Shown one piece after another: positions 50,402 through 59,461 of a stretch of DNA of 64,000 nucleotides. Each line of letters opens with the position of its first letter. Positions within the stretch are counted from its first letter, which is position 1. The DNA comes from Nakamurella deserti. Lineage in GTDB: Bacteria; Actinomycetota; Actinomycetes; Mycobacteriales; Nakamurellaceae. The stretch spans positions 1,860,001 through 1,924,000 of the forward strand of contig NZ_QCXS01000002.1 of NCBI RefSeq assembly GCF_003260015.1. The letters are read 5' to 3'. The notes below the pieces were generated by a model. The model worked only from the letters and a program-made list of their open reading frames with translations, was not told the DNA's origin and did no database searches. Made by a program: the position numbers and the translations under genes.

Positions 50402-51646
50402 TCAGGAGGGACTGTCGGTGGGATCGACGGGCTCAGCGGAACCGACGGTCGCCCGGTACACGGTGCCGTCGCCCCACACCCCGATACCGGTGTCGCTCGC
50501 GGGGATCCACGCGGACTGCCCGCGCTGCAGGACCAGCCGGTCCCCCGCCGCGTCGGCGAGTTCGACCGAGCCCTCGGTGCACAGCACGACCTGGGGCAGC
50601 CCCGCCGGCAGCGGCACGATGTCGCCCGCGTCGGGACCGGCCAGCTCGATCCGCGACAACTCGAACTCCGCGGCCCCGGTGCGGTAGACCACCTCGTGCG
50701 GGCCGTCCGCGTCACCCTCCAGCACCTCCCGGTCGCCGGCGGTGAAGTCCAGCACCCGCATCAGCTCGGGGACGTCGACGTGCTTGGGGGTCAGACCTCC
50801 GCGCAGCACGTTGTCGGAGTTGGCCATCAGCTCCACCCCCACCCCCTGCAGGTAGGCGTGCAGGTTGCCGGCCGGCAGGTACAGCGCCTGACCCGGGTCG
50901 AGGACGACGCGGTTGAGCATCAGCGCCGCGATCACACCGGAGTCACCTTCGTAGCGCTCACCGAGCTCCAGCAGCAGGCGGTAGTCGCCGGCGTGTTCCG
51001 AGCCCTCCCCCAGGCGGGCCGCGGCGGCCGCGAGCACCGCCTCCAGCAGGGTGTTCAACGCCGTCTGCGGCAGCGTCATCAGTGTCGAGAACAGTGCCCG
51101 CACGCCGTGCGCGTCCGGTTGACCGGACAGCAGCGCGAGGTAGTGGTCCAGCTCCGGAGCCTTCAGTCCCGCGAGCACGTCCACCGTCCGCTGCGGGTCG
51201 CGGAACCCGCACAGGGCGTGGAACTCGGTGAGCGCGCAGATCAGCTCGGGCTTGTGGAAGCGGTCCTTGTAGTTGCGGTTGGGGTGGTTGACCGGGATCC
51301 CGGCGGCGTCCTCGGCGTCGAAGCCCTTGTCGGCCTGGTCGAGCGACGGGTGCGCCTGCAGGGACAGCGGCTGGTCGGCGGCGAGCACCTTGAGCAGGAA
51401 TGGCAGCCGGCCGCCGTAGCGGGCGGTCACGTCGGGTCCGAGCTGAGCGTCGGGGTCGGCCGCGATCCGTTCGTCGAGCCGCTCGGGCACGCCGTGGACC
51501 ACCACCTCGGACGGATCCCCCGGATGGGCCCCCAGCCACAGCTCCGCCTGGGGGTGCGGTGACGGGACCGGCTCCCCCAGCAGCTCGGCGATGGCGGTCC
51601 GGGACCCCCATGCGTAGGGACGAATCCGGTTGCGCATCAACTCCAC
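50402..51646 (-). CDS. manA: Mannose-6-phosphate isomerase
   Basis: ManA interconverts fructose 6-phosphate and mannose 6-phosphate, the entry to GDP-mannose. The 414-residue type I enzyme has PYAWGSRTAIAELLG, zinc ligands in LSLQAHPS and YKDRFHKPELICAL, and ALYLPAGNLHAYLQG. The GTG at 51646 (MELMRN) matches mycobacterial ManA and overlaps the previous gene by ten bases; ATG 51637 in a TGATG overlap is the alternative. Confidence 0.94.
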   Translation of the reverse strand: MELMRNRIRPYAWGSRTAIAELLGEPVPSPHPQAELWLGAHPGDPSEVVVHGVPERLDERIAADPDAQLGPDVTARYGGRLPFLLKVLAADQPLSLQAHPSLDQADKGFDAEDAAGIPVNHPNRNYKDRFHKPELICALTEFHALCGFRDPQRTVDVLAGLKAPELDHYLALLSGQPDAHGVRALFSTLMTLPQTALNTLLEAVLAAAAARLGEGSEHAGDYRLLLELGERYEGDSGVIAALMLNRVVLDPGQALYLPAGNLHAYLQGVGVELMANSDNVLRGGLTPKHVDVPELMRVLDFTAGDREVLEGDADGPHEVVYRTGAAEFELSRIELAGPDAGDIVPLPAGLPQVVLCTEGSVELADAAGDRLVLQRGQSAWIPASDTGIGVWGDGTVYRATVGSAEPVDPTDSPS

Positions 51647-52872
51647 CGGTCGAGATCCTCCTCATCGCGATACGTGGTCACGACGGTCTCGGGCTCGAGC
51701 AGATGTCTGGCCCCGTCGTGCACCCCCAGGCCCGCTGGACCGTCCAGCGGCGGTACCTGTCCTTCGGCGATGCCCACATACACCGCCGTGAAATCCATCC
51801 GTGTCATCATCAGCGCGACCGACGCCCAGTCCCGTGACCAGCCCGTGAGCTCCGCGCGCGGTGGGCGGTCGGGCAGCCCGGTGTCGACCGGCGCGAGGCT
51901 GAGTTCCGGCCCGTCCAGCAGCACCGCGGTGGGCAACGCCCGTTGCAGCGAGCCCAGGAACGCCGAGCCCGCCCGCGCGAGCGCCTCGTCGGCCGGGCGG
52001 ACCACCCGCAGCAGCAGCGGCAGCACCGGCAGCCGGTCGGCCGCCGGTTCATCGTAGGGGTCGGCGAAGATGTCGCGGCGACGACCGAGCCGCGACATCA
52101 GGGCGGCCGACCTGCTCAGGTCCAGGGCGCCGACCGCCGCGGCGGTGGCCCCGCCGAGTTCGGCCAGCGCGACGGCGGCGTGCGCGGCGAGCCGGTGACC
52201 GACCTGATCGAGACCGACCAGCACCGGGTCGCCGGTGAGGACCTGCTGGGCCAGCGACACGGCCGGGTTGACGAAGGCGTCGGTCAGCGGTCCGCAGGCG
52301 ATGGCCTCGGTGTCCAGCAGCTCGGCGACGCTCTCGACCACCTCGGCGGTAAGGGCCGGCCGCACCATGCCCAGCACCGAGGCGACCATCAGCAGGAACG
52401 CCACCCGGCCGGGCCCGGCCAGCACCTCGGGCACTCCGACCGGCGGCGGGTACAGCCGACCGGGCACCGCCTCGGCCAGCGACCCGCGGGCCGAACCGCG
52501 CACCAGCACGGCGGCGCCGCGACGGTGCGCGAGCCCGGCGGCCGGCCCCTCGGTCGGGGTGCCGCTCTCCAGCACCACGACCACGTCGAGCGCGTTGATC
52601 CACAACGGCAGATCGGGCCGGACGACCACCGGCACCGGGCACTGCGGACCGAGCAGCGCGGCGACGAGCTCGGCGTCGTGGGCGGCGCGCCCGTCGGCGA
52701 TCACCACCAGCGCCCGCGGCCGGACGTCGGCGAGCTGTTCGGCGATCTGCGGGAGCACCGCGCAGGTGGCGCGGACCTGGGCGCCCGCGGTGGCCGCGGC
52801 CGGCAGCAGGGCGGCGTGGTCGGCCGCCCGCAGCGCCGCCGGGGCACCGAGGAGATCAACGGGATCGGACAT
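51637..52872 (-). CDS. TobH/SIS-like protein between manA and manB
   Basis: The 411-residue product resembles the protein encoded between manA and the phosphomannomutase gene in mycobacteria (Rv3256c), annotated as TobH or phosphosugar-isomerase-like. An N-terminal sugar-isomerase-like half (LVVIADGRAAHDAELVAALL, VVVVLESGTPTEGPAAGLA) is followed by an isomerase C-terminal-like half. Catalytic residues could not be assigned. Its place in the mannose cluster suggests a role in mannose activation. Confidence 0.85.
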   Translation of the reverse strand: MSDPVDLLGAPAALRAADHAALLPAAATAGAQVRATCAVLPQIAEQLADVRPRALVVIADGRAAHDAELVAALLGPQCPVPVVVRPDLPLWINALDVVVVLESGTPTEGPAAGLAHRRGAAVLVRGSARGSLAEAVPGRLYPPPVGVPEVLAGPGRVAFLLMVASVLGMVRPALTAEVVESVAELLDTEAIACGPLTDAFVNPAVSLAQQVLTGDPVLVGLDQVGHRLAAHAAVALAELGGATAAAVGALDLSRSAALMSRLGRRRDIFADPYDEPAADRLPVLPLLLRVVRPADEALARAGSAFLGSLQRALPTAVLLDGPELSLAPVDTGLPDRPPRAELTGWSRDWASVALMMTRMDFTAVYVGIAEGQVPPLDGPAGLGVHDGARHLLEPETVVTTYRDEEDLDRWS

Positions 52873-52884
52873 CGGCCGGTCCGT

Positions 52885-53154
52885 TCAGCGACCGGCCGCG
52901 GCCGGGCGGTCGGGACCGACCGGGCCGTGACGGGCGTCGTCGAGCAGCAGCACCGGGATGCCGTCACGCACGTCGAAGATCCGGCCGCACTCCGGGCACG
53001 ACAGAGCCATCGCCAGCGGATCGCCGGGCTCGCCCGGGACGAGCGGCGTGTGGTGCTCCGCCGGGCAGGCGAGCACGTCGAGCAGCAGCGGGTCCAGGAC
53101 CGACGTCAGCGGATGCCGGGACGCGGCCGAGCCCGGGAGCGGAGGAGGAACCAT
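52885..53154 (-). CDS. Trm112-family zinc-ribbon protein
   Basis: The 89-residue protein has the Trm112 pattern LLLDVLACPAEHH and CPECGRIFDVRDGIPVLL, with two cysteine pairs or near-pairs that bind zinc. Trm112 proteins activate methyltransferases in other organisms; the bacterial role is not known. ATG 53154 sits six bases after a CACACT -10-like element, so it may be leaderless. It lies 12 bases before the TobH-like gene. Confidence 0.85.
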   Translation of the reverse strand: MVPPPLPGSAASRHPLTSVLDPLLLDVLACPAEHHTPLVPGEPGDPLAMALSCPECGRIFDVRDGIPVLLLDDARHGPVGPDRPAAAGR

Positions 53155-53258
53155 CCGCCCAGTGTGGACCACCGACCCGGGTCGTGGCGCCCCCGCGCGG
53201 TGCGCGGGCGGCGTCGAGCCGGTCACGCCGGCGTCGACCCGGGTCGCCGGGGACCACG

Positions 53259-54653
53259 TCAGGCGCGGATCAGCGCCAGCACCTCGTCGCGCAGGGCGGC
53301 CATCCCGGCCTCCGTGGCCGCCTCGACGTTGAGCCGCAGCAGCGGTTCGGTGTTGGAGGCGCGCACGTTGAACCAGTTGCCGTCGGGCAGCTCGACGGTC
53401 ACGCCGTCGAGCTCGTCGACGGTCGCCCCGTGCTCGGAGGCGTAGGCCCGGATCTCGTCCAGCTTGGCGGGTACGTCGGCGACCCGCGAGTTGATCTCGC
53501 CGGACGCGGTGTAGCGGTCGTAGCTCGCGACCAGGTCCGACAGCGAGCCGTCCTGGGTGCCGAGGGCGGCCATCACGTGCAGCGCGGCGAGCATGCCGGT
53601 GTCGGCCTTGTAGAAGTCGGCGAAGTAGTAGTGCGCGGAATGCTCACCACCGAAGATGGCGCCGGTGCGGGCCATCTCCGCCTTGATGAACGAGTGCCCG
53701 ACCCGGGTGCGGACGGCGGTGCCACCGTTCTCGGCGATCACCTCGGGCACCGCGTGCGAGCTGATCAGGTTGTAGAGGATGGTCGAGCCCGGCTGCTTGG
53801 CCAGCTCCCGCTGGGCGACGAGGGCGGTGATGGTGCTGGGCGACACCGGTTCACCGCGCTCGTCGACGACGAAGCAGCGGTCGGCGTCACCGTCGAAGGC
53901 CAGACCCAGGTCCGCCTGGCCGTCGGTGCCGTACAGACCCTTCAGCGTGTCCTGCAGGTCGACCAGGTTCTTCGGGTCCAGCGGGTTGGCCTCGTGGTTG
54001 GGGAAGCTGCCGTCGAGCTCGAAGTACATCGGCACGATGTCCAGCGGCAGCCCGCCCAGGACCTCGGGCACGGTGTAACCGGCCATCCCGTTGCCCGCGT
54101 CGACGACGACCTTCAGCGGACGGATGCCGGACAGGTCGACGAGGTTGCGCAGGAACGCCGCGTAACCGTCGACCATGCTGCGCTGAGTGATGGTGCCGCG
54201 GGTGGCGGCGGGCTCGACGGTCAGGCCGCCGTCGAGGATCTCGGCGGCCTCGTCGCGGACCGTGGACAGCCCCGTCTCCGAGCTGACCGGGACCGCCCCG
54301 GCACGGCAGAACTTGATGCCGTTGTAGATGGCCGGGTTGTGCGAGGCGGTGAACATCGCACCCGGCAGGTCCAGCGCACCGCTGGCGTAGTACAGCAGGT
54401 CGGTGGACCCGAGGCCGGCGTCGAGGACGTCCATGCCCTGGCTCGCGAGGCCGTCGGCGAACGCCGCGGCCAGACCCGGCGACGACTCCCGCATGTCGTA
54501 GGCGATGACCACCTGGGTGGCCTCGCCGGCCAGCAGCCGCGCGTAGGCGACGCCCAGGGCGCGGGCGGTGTCGGTGGTGAACTCGTCGCCGACCAGTCCA
54601 CGGACGTCGTACGCCTTCGCGATGGCCCGCAGTTTCGTGCCTGGTGACGTCAC
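53259..54653 (-). CDS. manB: Phosphomannomutase/phosphoglucomutase
   Basis: This mutase converts mannose 6-phosphate to mannose 1-phosphate (and often glucose phosphates). The 464-residue protein has the phosphoserine loop FTASHNP with Ser104, the metal loop DGDADR with Asp254, 256 and 258, and the sugar-specificity loop GEHSAHYYF. The GTG at 54653 has GAGGAG upstream. With ManA next door it supplies mannose 1-phosphate for GDP-mannose. Confidence 0.95.
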   Translation of the reverse strand: MTSPGTKLRAIAKAYDVRGLVGDEFTTDTARALGVAYARLLAGEATQVVIAYDMRESSPGLAAAFADGLASQGMDVLDAGLGSTDLLYYASGALDLPGAMFTASHNPAIYNGIKFCRAGAVPVSSETGLSTVRDEAAEILDGGLTVEPAATRGTITQRSMVDGYAAFLRNLVDLSGIRPLKVVVDAGNGMAGYTVPEVLGGLPLDIVPMYFELDGSFPNHEANPLDPKNLVDLQDTLKGLYGTDGQADLGLAFDGDADRCFVVDERGEPVSPSTITALVAQRELAKQPGSTILYNLISSHAVPEVIAENGGTAVRTRVGHSFIKAEMARTGAIFGGEHSAHYYFADFYKADTGMLAALHVMAALGTQDGSLSDLVASYDRYTASGEINSRVADVPAKLDEIRAYASEHGATVDELDGVTVELPDGNWFNVRASNTEPLLRLNVEAATEAGMAALRDEVLALIRA

Positions 54654-54860
54654 AGTTCTCCTCGGTTCAAGGGGCGGTTCACGGACGCGGTGGCGCGCCC
54701 GGGGGCAGGTGGCGCGACGCGACGGCGGCGATCGCACGCAATGTGCTGCCGTGCTGTCCTACCACGCCGGGCGGACCCGCGTCGGGTCGGCCGACGAACA
54801 CCACAGGACCGCCGGCGTGCGATCGCCCACCCCGGCACGGCGCGCGTCGGCGCCCGGCCG

Positions 54861-55241
54861 TCAGCGGCGCGGACCCTCGGGGCTCTGGTCGGTGGGGAAC
54901 CGCAGCACCCGCAGGTGCCCGCGGCGTCCGGTCGAGGACGGCGCGGCGGGCGCCGGTTCCGTACGGTCGCCGCGGCCGGCCTCGCGCACGGCGTCGGCCA
55001 GGGCCTCGAGGTCGTCGGTGTGCGGCGCGTTGAGGTCGAACTCGGCCTCGGGCCGGACGACCTCCCAGCCGCGTGGCGCCTTCAGGCCGAGCGCGTGGTC
55101 GGCGCACAGGTCGTAGGAGTGCGGTTCGGCGGCGGTCGCCAGCGGTCCCACCACGGCGGTGGAATCGGCGTAGGCGAAGGTCAGCGTCGCCACCGCGGGC
55201 TGACCGCATCCGGTCCTCGAGCACTGCCGCAGTCTGGCCAC
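54861..55241 (-). CDS. DUF3499 zinc-finger protein
   Basis: The 126-residue protein begins MARLRQCSRTGCGQPAVATL and has a second cysteine/histidine pair in CADH, a likely zinc ribbon of the DUF3499 family. The C-terminus is polar and variable. The start is taken as GTG 55241 because a minus-strand TACTCT -10 ends six bases upstream; GTG 55244 and 55310 have no such support. Family members sit next to manB in mycobacteria. Function unknown. Confidence 0.85.
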   Translation of the reverse strand: MARLRQCSRTGCGQPAVATLTFAYADSTAVVGPLATAAEPHSYDLCADHALGLKAPRGWEVVRPEAEFDLNAPHTDDLEALADAVREAGRGDRTEPAPAAPSSTGRRGHLRVLRFPTDQSPEGPRR

Positions 55242-55247
55242 CACGGC

Positions 55248-55407
55248 AGAGTAGGCCTGCTCACGGCCCCGACCACCGCGACACGCGGGAGCGACCGGTT
55301 CGCGCGACACGCGGCGGCAGCCCCGGCGGTCGTACCCGTCGCCGTACCGAGAGGGTCGCCACAGCCCCGCGCCGAGCCCGGTTCCGGGACCCCCACGGAC
55401 CTATAGT
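55248..55407. promoter_or_regulatory. Divergent leaderless promoters of DUF3499 and GtrA genes
   Basis: Minus strand: TACTCT across 55253-55248, six bases before GTG 55241. Plus strand: TATAGT at 55402-55407, eight bases before ATG 55416. The -35 elements are not clear. Confidence 0.55.
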
Positions 55408-55415
55408 GACCTCCG

Positions 55416-55961
55416 ATGACTCTCGACGATTTCCCCGATTCCGGCGAGCGGATCACCCCACCCGCCGGCATGACGGGTGACGCGGGACCCCTGCTGCGGC
55501 TCATCCGTGACCAGCGCGTCGCGTTCCTGCTGGTCGGCGGGGCCAACACGGCCATCGGGTTCGCCTGGTTCGTGCTGTTCGAGCACCTCGTCGGCGACAC
55601 GCTCGGCTACATGGTCGCGTTGTTGTTCGCCCACATCGCCGCGGTGCTGTGTGCGTTCGTGCTGTACCGGACCTTCGTCTTCCGGGTGCGCGGGCACGTG
55701 CTGCGCGACCTCGCCCGGTTCGAGGTCGTGCAGCTCACCGCGCTGGGCATCAACGTGGTCTTCCTGCCGCTCCTCAAGGAGGTCGTCGGCCTCCCGGTGC
55801 TGCTGGCGCAGCTGATCGTCACGGCCGGCACCGTGCTGATGAGCTTCTTCGCCCACCGCGGCTTCTCGTTCCGCCGGTCGGCCGCCGACCGGGAGGCCCC
55901 GGTCACCGCCACGGACGACGACGCACCCGCACCCGCCGCCGACGACCGGAGCCCCCGATGA
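55416..55961 (+). CDS. GtrA-like membrane protein (lipid-sugar flippase type)
   Basis: The 181-residue protein has four transmembrane segments in residues ~33-150 (AFLLVGGANTAIGFAWFVLF, VALLFAHIAAVLCAFVLYRT, LTALGINVVFLPLLKE, LIVTAGTVLMSFFAHRGFSF). GtrA-family proteins are thought to flip polyprenyl-phosphate sugars across the membrane. The start is almost leaderless. The stop overlaps the following glycosyltransferase start by four bases (ATGA). Confidence 0.9.
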   Translation: MTLDDFPDSGERITPPAGMTGDAGPLLRLIRDQRVAFLLVGGANTAIGFAWFVLFEHLVGDTLGYMVALLFAHIAAVLCAFVLYRTFVFRVRGHVLRDLARFEVVQLTALGINVVFLPLLKEVVGLPVLLAQLIVTAGTVLMSFFAHRGFSFRRSAADREAPVTATDDDAPAPAADDRSPR

Positions 55962-56806
55962 ACAGCGCACCCCGGATCTCGGTGGTCGTCCCCGCCTACG
56001 ACAGCGTCGCCTTCATCGGCGCGACGATGGACTCGATCCTGGCCCAGACGTTCACCGACTTCGAGCTCGTCGTCTCCGACCACTCGTCCACCGACGGCAC
56101 CTGGGACGTGCTGCAGTCCTACACCGCCGACCCGCGCGTCCGGCTGCACCGGCTGCCGACGGGCGGCGGCGCCCCGGCGAACTGGAACGCGGTGTCCGAG
56201 CGGGCGACCGGCGAGCTGGTCAAGCTGGTCTGCAGCGACGACCTGATCTACCCGACGTGCCTGGCCGAGCAGGTCGCGGCGATGGACGCGCACCCGGGGG
56301 CGGTGATGGTGGCCTGTTCGCGCGACATCGTCGACGCCGCCGGCCGACCGCTGATCCGCGGCCGCGGGCTGGGGAAGCTGACCGGCCGGGTGGACGGCCG
56401 CGCCGCGATCCGGGCCACCGTCCGGGCCGGTACCAACCTCTTCGGCGAGCCGGCGTCGGTGCTGCTGCGCCGGGAGGCGCTGGCCGCGGCGGGGTACTGG
56501 GACGGCGAATACTCCTACCTCATCGACGAGGCCAGCTACATCCGGGTGCTGCTGCAGGGCGACCTCGTCGCCCTGCCGACCCCGCTGGCCGGTTTCCGGG
56601 TCAGCGACCAGCAGTGGAGCGTGCACCTCATGCGCACCCAGGCCTCCGAGGCCAAGGGTTACCACCGCACGCTGGCCGCCGCCGAACCCGGGCTGCTGTC
56701 GTCCGCGGACCTGCGGATCGGCAACGCGATGGCCGACCTGACCATGCTGTTGCGCCGCGCCGCCTACGTGTACCTCGGCCGCCGGATGAAGAGCGCCCAG
56801 ACCTGA
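55958..56806 (+). CDS. Family 2 glycosyltransferase
   Basis: The 282-residue GT-A enzyme has RISVVVPAYDSVAFIGATMD, a nucleotide-sugar DHSSTDGT, and CSDD as the likely metal-binding D-x-D equivalent. It lacks membrane segments. The acceptor is unknown. Its ATG at 55958 overlaps the GtrA stop, so the pair is coupled, as for GtrA with GtrB-type transferases. Confidence 0.9.
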   Translation: MNSAPRISVVVPAYDSVAFIGATMDSILAQTFTDFELVVSDHSSTDGTWDVLQSYTADPRVRLHRLPTGGGAPANWNAVSERATGELVKLVCSDDLIYPTCLAEQVAAMDAHPGAVMVACSRDIVDAAGRPLIRGRGLGKLTGRVDGRAAIRATVRAGTNLFGEPASVLLRREALAAAGYWDGEYSYLIDEASYIRVLLQGDLVALPTPLAGFRVSDQQWSVHLMRTQASEAKGYHRTLAAAEPGLLSSADLRIGNAMADLTMLLRRAAYVYLGRRMKSAQT

Positions 56807-56819
56807 CCGCTCGGCGGCC

Positions 56820-57260
56820 GTTCTCCCGGACGGCGGCGACGCCGTCGGCGTCGACGCGGAATCGGGACCCGGCGCCCGCAGTCCTCCCGGCAGGTGCCGG
56901 TCGGGCGGGCGCCCCGCCGCAGGGCCGACAACCGGCCGTCCGGTGCGGACACCGGGACGGCAGGGCGATGTCGCGGTCGGCCGTCACCGACAGACCGTCG
57001 ACACCGGCCACCGCCCACCTCCCCCGGCACCCGGGGGGACCGGTCGGTCCGTCGATCACCAGGTCGTGGCAGCCGGGACCGTCACGCCCGGAGCCGTCCG
57101 GAAGCCGGGGACGTCCGGCAGGGCGATGCCGTCCATCACCTGCACCCGCACGCCGTCCCCGGTAAGCGGGCGGTGGCAGCGGCTCGCCGCCGCAGCCGGT
57201 CACCGTGCCCACCAGGACGATCCCCACCGCCGCCCACCGCCGTGCCGACCGGTGTCCCAT
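56820..57260 (-). pseudogene. Possible decayed lipoprotein gene
   Basis: On the minus strand ATG 57260 follows GGGAG at six bases and opens a typical lipoprotein signal, MGHRSARRWAAVGIVLVG then TVTGCGG with lipobox cysteine. The frame then turns poor, while another frame reads well (DGVRVQVMDGIALPDVPGF) until a stop, after which the original frame again looks coding (GRWAVAGVDGLSVTADRDIA and later FRVDADGVAAVREN). Two compensating frameshifts, or decay, would explain this. No clear stop is found before the converging glycosyltransferase gene. The region 56807-57363 has no other gene. Confidence 0.35.
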
Positions 57261-57350
57261 CGGTGGCTCCCGCCGCATCCCGACCTGGGACAGCACGGGA
57301 TCGGTGCAGGCCACGCCGCCGCAGGGCCGGGCCGGACGGGGCCGGGCGAC

Positions 57351-57356
57351 TATAGT
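57351..57356 (+). promoter_or_regulatory. -10 element TATAGT
   Basis: TATAGT ends seven bases before GTG 57364, consistent with a leaderless transcript. Confidence 0.6.
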
Positions 57357-57363
57357 TCCGACG

Positions 57364-58473
57364 GTGGAGCAGGCACACCCGGACGTCGCAACGCACACCA
57401 TCTCCGTCGTCATCCCGGTGTACCAGGGTGAGAAGACGCTTCCCGGGGTGGTGGCCGAGATCCTCCCGATGACCACCGAATTCCGCACCCCGGACGGGCA
57501 CACCGCGGTGATCACCGAGGTGCTCGGCGTCCATGACAACGGTCCCGACGACTCGGCGCGGGTGCTGCGGGAACTCGGCGCCGCCCACGACTTCTTCCGT
57601 CCGGTGTGGCTCAGCCGCAACTTCGGCCAGCATCCCGCCACCCTGGCCGGGATGGCGTCGTCCGGCGGCGACTGGATCGTCACCCTCGACGAGGACGGCC
57701 AGCACGATCCGGCGCAGATCGGCCGCCTGCTGGACACCGCCCTGCGCGAGCGCGCGTCGGTCGTCTACGCCAAGCCCACCAACTCCGCCCCGCACGGGAT
57801 GCTGCGCAACGCCGCCTCCAAGGGCGCCAAGAAGTTCCTCGGCGGCTCGGCCGGCCAGGACGCCAGCGACTACCAGTCGTTCCGGCTGATCCTGGGCGAG
57901 GTGGGCCGCAGCGTCGCCGCCTACGCCGGGTCCGGGGTCTACCTCGACGTCGCCATGGGATGGGTGGCGGGGAAGATCGCCACCTGCCCGGTGGCGTTGC
58001 GCGAGGAGGGCGACCGGCCCTCGGGTTACTCGCTGCGCACGCTCGTGTCGCACTTCTGGCGGATGGTGCTGTCCAGCGGCACCAAGGGCCTGCGGGCGGT
58101 CAGCGTGCTCGGGGTGGTCGCGGCCGTCGGCGGGGTGCTGCTCGCGCTGGTGCTGCTCATCCTCAAGCTCGCCACCACCACCCAGATCGCGGCCGGCTGG
58201 CCGTCGTTGATGGTGGTGTTCCTGCTGGGCACCGGCGCCATCCTGTTCTCCCTCGGGGTGATCGCCGAGTACATCGGCGTGTCGGTGAACATGGCGATGG
58301 GCAAGCCGCCGTACCTCATCGTCAGTGACCCCGCCGACGGGCCCTTCGGCCGCGTCCCGTCGCCCGCACCGGGCATCCGGCCACCGGCGGCGCCGGTGAC
58401 CACCGGCGGCGGCCCCGCGGTCGCTGCGGTCCCCCCGTCCCCCGGCGTCCCCACCGGGGCGCCGCGCCGGTGA
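57364..58473 (+). CDS. GtrB/DPM1-like membrane glycosyltransferase
   Basis: The 369-residue protein has a GT2 domain (SVVIPVYQGEKTLPGVVAEI, DNGPDDSARVL, LDEDGQHDPAQIGRLL) and two C-terminal transmembrane helices (VLGVVAAVGGVLLALVLLIL and MVVFLLGTGAILFSLGVIAE), the layout of polyprenyl-phosphate sugar synthases. A Pro-rich tail follows. The GTG at 57364 is chosen because of the TATAGT seven bases upstream. It overlaps the epimerase start by four bases. It likely makes a lipid-linked sugar, possibly flipped by the GtrA protein. Confidence 0.9.
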   Translation: MEQAHPDVATHTISVVIPVYQGEKTLPGVVAEILPMTTEFRTPDGHTAVITEVLGVHDNGPDDSARVLRELGAAHDFFRPVWLSRNFGQHPATLAGMASSGGDWIVTLDEDGQHDPAQIGRLLDTALRERASVVYAKPTNSAPHGMLRNAASKGAKKFLGGSAGQDASDYQSFRLILGEVGRSVAAYAGSGVYLDVAMGWVAGKIATCPVALREEGDRPSGYSLRTLVSHFWRMVLSSGTKGLRAVSVLGVVAAVGGVLLALVLLILKLATTTQIAAGWPSLMVVFLLGTGAILFSLGVIAEYIGVSVNMAMGKPPYLIVSDPADGPFGRVPSPAPGIRPPAAPVTTGGGPAVAAVPPSPGVPTGAPRR

Positions 58474-59417
58474 CCGCGACCTGGGTCGTCGGCGCCGGCG
58501 GCCTGCTGGGCCGCGGTCTGGTCCGCGAACTCGGCGCGCGGCGCGTCCCCGTCGTCACCCAGCAGGTCCCCTGGTCGGACGCGACCGCGTCCCGGCAGGC
58601 GCTGGAGCGCGGGTTCGCCCGGCTCCGGGAGGCGGCCGGCGACGGCCCGTGGCGGATCGCCTGGTGTTCCGGGGCCGGCGTCACCGGCACCCCGGCGGCG
58701 GTGCTCAACCAGGAGGTGCAGACCTTCCGTGACTTCCTCGACCACGTCGCGAGGGCACCCGCGGCGGCCGGCAGCGCCCTGTTCCTGGCGTCCTCGGCCG
58801 GCGGGGTCTACGCGGGCGCCGGCCGGGCCCCGTTCACCGAGGCCGCCGTCGCGTCCTCGATCTCCCCGTACGGCACCGCCAAGCTCGCGACCGAGCAGGT
58901 CGCCCGCGACTTCGCCGCCCGGACCGGGGTCGGCGTACTCGTCGGACGGATCGCGAACCTGTACGGGCCGGGGCAGAACCTGGCCAAGCCGCAGGGGCTG
59001 GTGTCGCACATCTGCCGCTCGCACCTCAGTGGCCAGCCGATCTCGGTGTACGTGTCCCTGGACACCACCCGGGACTACCTCTACGTCGACGACTGCGCGG
59101 CGATGATCTGCGACGGACTGGAGCGGCTGGGCCGGGAGCGGCCCGGCGACCCGGTCACCAAGATCCTGGCCAGCCAGCAGGGCGTCACCATCGGCGCGTT
59201 GCTCGCCGAGACCCGCCGGCTGTTCAAGCGGGCGCCACGGGTCGTCCTGGGTTCGTCGCCGTTCGCCAAGTTCCAGGTGCGCGACCTGCGGTTGAGGTCG
59301 GTGGTGTGGCCCGAGCTCGACCGGCGCAGCCTCACCCCGCTCGGGGTCGGCATCAAGGCCACCGCCGACGACCTGCTGCGCGCCACCCAGCTCGGCGACC
59401 GTGCGGCGCGGCGCTGA
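58470..59417 (+). CDS. NAD-dependent epimerase/dehydratase family protein
   Basis: The 315-residue short-chain dehydrogenase has the cofactor motif VVGAGGLLGRGL at ~6-17, an SSAGGVY serine region and the Y-x3-K pair in SPYGTAKLATEQ, then VGRIANLYGPGQN. It modifies a nucleotide sugar; the precise reaction is unknown. The GTGA overlap with the preceding glycosyltransferase implies they work on the same glycan. Confidence 0.9.
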   Translation: MTATWVVGAGGLLGRGLVRELGARRVPVVTQQVPWSDATASRQALERGFARLREAAGDGPWRIAWCSGAGVTGTPAAVLNQEVQTFRDFLDHVARAPAAAGSALFLASSAGGVYAGAGRAPFTEAAVASSISPYGTAKLATEQVARDFAARTGVGVLVGRIANLYGPGQNLAKPQGLVSHICRSHLSGQPISVYVSLDTTRDYLYVDDCAAMICDGLERLGRERPGDPVTKILASQQGVTIGALLAETRRLFKRAPRVVLGSSPFAKFQVRDLRLRSVVWPELDRRSLTPLGVGIKATADDLLRATQLGDRAARR

Positions 59418-59448
59418 TCCGCGATGACCCGCGCGTACGGGGCGGCGC

Positions 59449-59454
59449 TAGGGT
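59449..59454 (+). promoter_or_regulatory. -10 element TAGGGT
   Basis: TAGGGT ends seven bases before GTG 59462, consistent with a leaderless transcript. Confidence 0.55.
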
Positions 59455-59461
59455 GGCCGCT

